From: Hungatella hathewayi
GTDB taxonomy: Bacteria > Bacillota > Clostridia > Lachnospirales > Lachnospiraceae
Assembly (NCBI GenBank): GCA_025149285.1
Contig: CP102274.1
Span: 702,501-766,500, forward strand
Direction: 5' to 3'
DNA length: 64,000 nucleotides
Made by a program: the position numbers and the translations under genes. Under the pieces are notes generated by a model. The model searched no databases, had not been told where the DNA came from, and worked only from the letters and a program-made list of their open reading frames with translations. Positions within the stretch are counted from its first letter, which is position 1, and each line of letters starts with the position of its first letter. This document shows positions 61,458 to 64,000 of the stretch, piece by piece.

Positions 61458-62642
61458 TTATCTGCGGAGCCGTTTGAGCTGTCCAAGTCCCCGGGACAGG
61501 GCGCTGCACAGGGTATTCACACAGAGAACCGCCGTTTGATCAAACACAAAGGCAAACAGGAAGGAGAGGACCAGGGTAACGGCCACTGTGACCGCAGTGC
61601 CGCCTAAAATGCCCCAGGAAGAGGCGTAAAGCCCCAGCTGTTCTTCTGCTGTATGATGAAGGATATACCAGTGGATCAGAAGGATGGAAAACCCGTATTT
61701 ACTGATGATTCTGACTGTCGGCCCCGGTTTTTTTAGCTTTTCTTCCATTCCGGTAAACCAGGAGAAGATGGCTCCCGACATAAACAGCATGGTTGGCGCC
61801 TTATTTAAAAATGCATCGGTATAATCCGGCAGAACACAGGATATGGCCGCTGTGATGAGAAATGAGGCTGCCCCGAGAATCATAAACGGTTTTCGGTAAC
61901 GGGAGGAGAACGGCCTGGTCCAGAAATAACCAAACACGAATACCGATTCCCAGCCGCATAAAAGTGTGACAAAATGGAACTCAATGCCCAAAAGCGGAAG
62001 CCAGGACAGCGCTCCGTTCATGAAAAAGGTGAGCACGACAAAAGAAAGCAAAAGTCGGTCAGACATATTCTGTACCATAACCTTGAAAAATGGCGCCGCC
62101 AGATAGAAAGCCAGAATCACGTACATCAGCCAGAAGTGGGGATTCCACTGGGAAGGACCGGAAAGAAACCGTCTGCAGGCATCCAAAAGGTTTTTGGGAT
62201 CGGTCAGTCCGGACTGGTACAGCCCCATATACAGATAGAATAAATAATATACAGCCATGGGGATGACCACTTTAAAGATCCGTTTCCGGTAGAAAACGGA
62301 GACTGGCTCTTCCTTTTGATTCAGCAGCAGCGCTCCGCTGAGCATGACAAACAACAGATTGCAGTTTAAAAACAGAACAGCCATAATCCGCAGAGCCATG
62401 AAAGCAGACGTTCCGGCTGCCGGCTCAGAATCTGACTGAACCACATGTGCGGCGATCACAAAAACAACTGCAAGCACCCGGATATAGTCATAGGCTTTAA
62501 TCCGGTTCCTGTCATAACTGGGGTCCCACAACATGCTGCGGATATAGCTGGAAAAAGAACCTGCCTGTTTTAAACGCCGGTAATGGGCATGCAAAACGAT
62601 AAGAAGTATGAAAATCATCAGGATATATTTTGTCTTAAGCAC
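61458..62642 (-). CDS. Acyltransferase 3 family membrane protein
   Basis: 394 residues from GTG 62642 behind GGAGGAA. About ten helices. RNRIKAYDYIRVLAVVFVIAAHV carries the family's Arg...His motif (His in IAAHVV), and FYRKRIFKVVIPM is the conserved RxxR segment. The family O-acylates sugars, peptidoglycan or lipids at the membrane, using cytoplasmic acyl-CoA. It is alone on its strand between two kdp units, with no clear tie to potassium. Confidence 0.85.
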   Translation of the reverse strand: MLKTKYILMIFILLIVLHAHYRRLKQAGSFSSYIRSMLWDPSYDRNRIKAYDYIRVLAVVFVIAAHVVQSDSEPAAGTSAFMALRIMAVLFLNCNLLFVMLSGALLLNQKEEPVSVFYRKRIFKVVIPMAVYYLFYLYMGLYQSGLTDPKNLLDACRRFLSGPSQWNPHFWLMYVILAFYLAAPFFKVMVQNMSDRLLLSFVVLTFFMNGALSWLPLLGIEFHFVTLLCGWESVFVFGYFWTRPFSSRYRKPFMILGAASFLITAAISCVLPDYTDAFLNKAPTMLFMSGAIFSWFTGMEEKLKKPGPTVRIISKYGFSILLIHWYILHHTAEEQLGLYASSWGILGGTAVTVAVTLVLSFLFAFVFDQTAVLCVNTLCSALSRGLGQLKRLRR

Positions 62643-62724
62643 TGTATTCCTCCGCTGGATTCTGTATTTGTATCAATCATATCTTAAAGAATGCGAAGTA
62701 GTCAATCAAAATTCCTGATCCGTC

Positions 62725-62766
62725 TTTACAGCCTTTTTATATCCGTCACGTATTCCCCCATAGAAT
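62725..62766 (+). promoter_or_regulatory. KdpE-like direct repeat and promoter of kdpFA
   Basis: TTTACA (62725-62730), 5 bp, TTTATA (62736-62741), then 19 bp to TAGAAT (62761-62766). It has the same geometry and the same TTTATATC core as 56452-56459 before the trk operon. Confidence 0.6.
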
Positions 62767-62820
62767 CTTAACGACCCGCCATGCTATCATACCCTCAGTT
62801 CAAGAAGAGGAGGCTACATT

Positions 62821-62916
62821 ATGGAAATGGGATTTATGTTAGGTATAATCGGACTTACAGCACTTTTTATCCTGGTTTACCTGATTATCATTTTACTGAG
62901 AGGTGACAAACAATGA
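62821..62916 (+). CDS. kdpF: KdpF-type small membrane peptide
   Basis: 31 residues behind GAGGAGG. One hydrophobic helix (MLGIIGLTALFILVYLIIILL) ending RGDKQ, the usual KdpF form. It stabilises the KdpABC complex. Its stop overlaps the kdpA start by four bases (ATGA). Confidence 0.85.
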   Translation: MEMGFMLGIIGLTALFILVYLIIILLRGDKQ

Positions 62917-64000
62917 CGAATACAGCGATCCAGATGATATTGTATTGTGCCGTTCTCATTGTACTGGCCATACCGCTGGGCAGGTACATAGGAAAGGTTA
63001 TGAATGGAGAAAAGACAGTTCTGACCAGGCTTCTTTCTCCCGTGGAAAATGGAATTTATAAGGTTTTGAAAATTAACAGAGAAGAAGAGATGGACTGGAA
63101 GAAATATGCGGTATGCGCAGGCGTATTCAGCGTCATCAGCCTGGCGGTTCTGTGGCTGATCTTAATGCTTCAGAACATACTTCCGCTGAATCCGGAAGGG
63201 CAGGCGGGAACCTCCTGGCATCTGGGCTTCAATACGGCAGCCAGCTTCGTGACAAATACGAACTGGCAGGCTTACTCCGGTGAGTCGGCTCTCAGCTATT
63301 TTTCACAGATGATTGGTCTGGGAGTTCAGAACTTCGTTACTCCGGCCGTTGGTATGGCAGTCCTGTTCGCCCTGATCCGCGGCTTTATCCGTGTGAAAAA
63401 GAAAGGTATCGGAAACTTCTATACGGATGTGACGAAGTCCACGGTATACGTTCTGATTCCCCTTTCCCTGATTGTATCCGTCTTCATTGTATCCAGAGGC
63501 GTTCCGCAGACCTTCCGGGGACACGAGGAGGTACAGCTGCTTGAACCGGTTACGGTTGAGAATGAAGACGGCACTGCCACCGTTGTTGACAAACAGATTG
63601 TTCCCCTTGGACCGGCGGCCAGCCAGATCTCAATTAAACAGCTGGGAACCAACGGCGGCGGCTTTTACGGAGTAAACTCCGCCCATCCCCTGGAAAATCC
63701 GGATCCATGGAGCAACTTATTTGAAATGATTTCACTGCTTCTGATTCCTGCCGCACTCTGCTTTACCTTCGGAAGGAATATTAAGGATAAAAAGCAGGGA
63801 GTTGCGGTATTCCTGGCGATGTTTATCATGCTGGCGCTGGCCCTGGCCGTGGTGGGATATACAGAACAGGTAAGCACACCCCAGATTGCGCAGGGCGGCG
63901 CCGTAGATATCAGCACGGCCGGTCAGGCGGGCGGCAACATGGAAGGAAAAGAGACGAGGTTCGGTATTGCAACTTCAGGAACCTGGGCGGCATTTACAAC
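62913..64000 (+). CDS. kdpA: Potassium-transporting ATPase subunit A (3' truncated by window)
   Basis: Open from ATG 62913 to the window edge, ~362 of ~560 residues. RYIGKVMNGEKTVLTRLLSPVEN, NTAASFVTNTNWQAYSGE (first pore loop), TPAVGMAVLFALIRG and LGTNGGGFYGVNSAHPLENP (second pore loop) are diagnostic of KdpA, the K+-selective channel-like subunit of the Kdp P-type ATPase. The remaining kdpB and kdpC are presumably beyond the window. Confidence 0.96.
   Translation, partial: MTNTAIQMILYCAVLIVLAIPLGRYIGKVMNGEKTVLTRLLSPVENGIYKVLKINREEEMDWKKYAVCAGVFSVISLAVLWLILMLQNILPLNPEGQAGTSWHLGFNTAASFVTNTNWQAYSGESALSYFSQMIGLGVQNFVTPAVGMAVLFALIRGFIRVKKKGIGNFYTDVTKSTVYVLIPLSLIVSVFIVSRGVPQTFRGHEEVQLLEPVTVENEDGTATVVDKQIVPLGPAASQISIKQLGTNGGGFYGVNSAHPLENPDPWSNLFEMISLLLIPAALCFTFGRNIKDKKQGVAVFLAMFIMLALALAVVGYTEQVSTPQIAQGGAVDISTAGQAGGNMEGKETRFGIATSGTWAAFT

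Overview
The window looks like chromosome of a mid-GC Clostridia, most likely Lachnospiraceae (the Enterocloster / Lachnoclostridium / [Clostridium] symbiosum type). This is inferred from the rpmG-secE-nusG-rplKA-rplJL block, Shine-Dalgarno-led genes with many ATGA couplings, Gram-positive CpsB/C/D polysaccharide regulators, lipoprotein-type sugar ABC transporters and a clostridial kdp arrangement. I see no tRNA, rRNA, CRISPR array or insertion sequence.

Layout. 1-5160: the end of comF, a GNAT acetyltransferase, a MerR-methyltransferase fusion, and rmlA-rmlB-rmlD for dTDP-rhamnose (rmlC is absent). 5191-15995: a membrane-anchored AraC-type regulator divergent from an operon of an oligosaccharide ABC transporter (two permeases and a binding lipoprotein), two Cys-type sulfatases and a GH123-like hydrolase. 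None of the three enzymes has a signal peptide, which suggests import and intracellular breakdown of a sulfated GalNAc-containing glycan. 15999-17267: a UPF0597/CyuA-type cysteine desulfidase.

17577-44170 is a large cell-surface polysaccharide locus. It opens with a tyrosine recombinase and, directly behind it, three copies of a 24-bp recombination-site-like palindrome (A, B, C). A and B are direct repeats and C is inverted. Leftward sigma-A promoters lie just inside A and just inside B, and a rightward terminator sits just before C. As sequenced, both promoters face away from the polysaccharide operon, which looks like an OFF state. Recombination of B with C, or A with C, would turn one or both promoters toward the operon. 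The operon then carries a choline-binding-repeat protein, an unknown membrane protein, a CpsB/YwqE phosphatase with a 13-G tract at its start, CpsC and CpsD, a PglF-like dehydratase, a LoaP-type NusG paralogue, and an AT-rich cassette. The cassette encodes UDP-bacillosamine-type enzymes (PglF/E/D plus a PglC-like initiating transferase), UDP-FucNAc enzymes (CapE/F/G types), glycosyltransferases, a flippase, a putative polymerase or GT-C enzyme, two unusual enzyme pairs, a second G tract and a dead pyruvyltransferase.

44307-51911: a GlmM-type mutase, an XRE regulator, a zinc-ribbon protein and a second sugar ABC operon with a DUF5107/TPR protein. 52094-55815: rpmG-secE-nusG-rplK-rplA-rplJ-rplL, with two 23S-like L1 leaders and an L10 leader-attenuator. 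55918-56361: a cold-shock gene with a long leader hairpin. 56441-64000: potassium uptake. trkA-trkA-trkH-kdpD(short)-kdpE form one operon and kdpF-kdpA begin another, and the two share a KdpE-like promoter architecture. An acyltransferase-3 gene lies between them on the minus strand.

All calls come from reading the sequence. No database search, folding or motif program was run.
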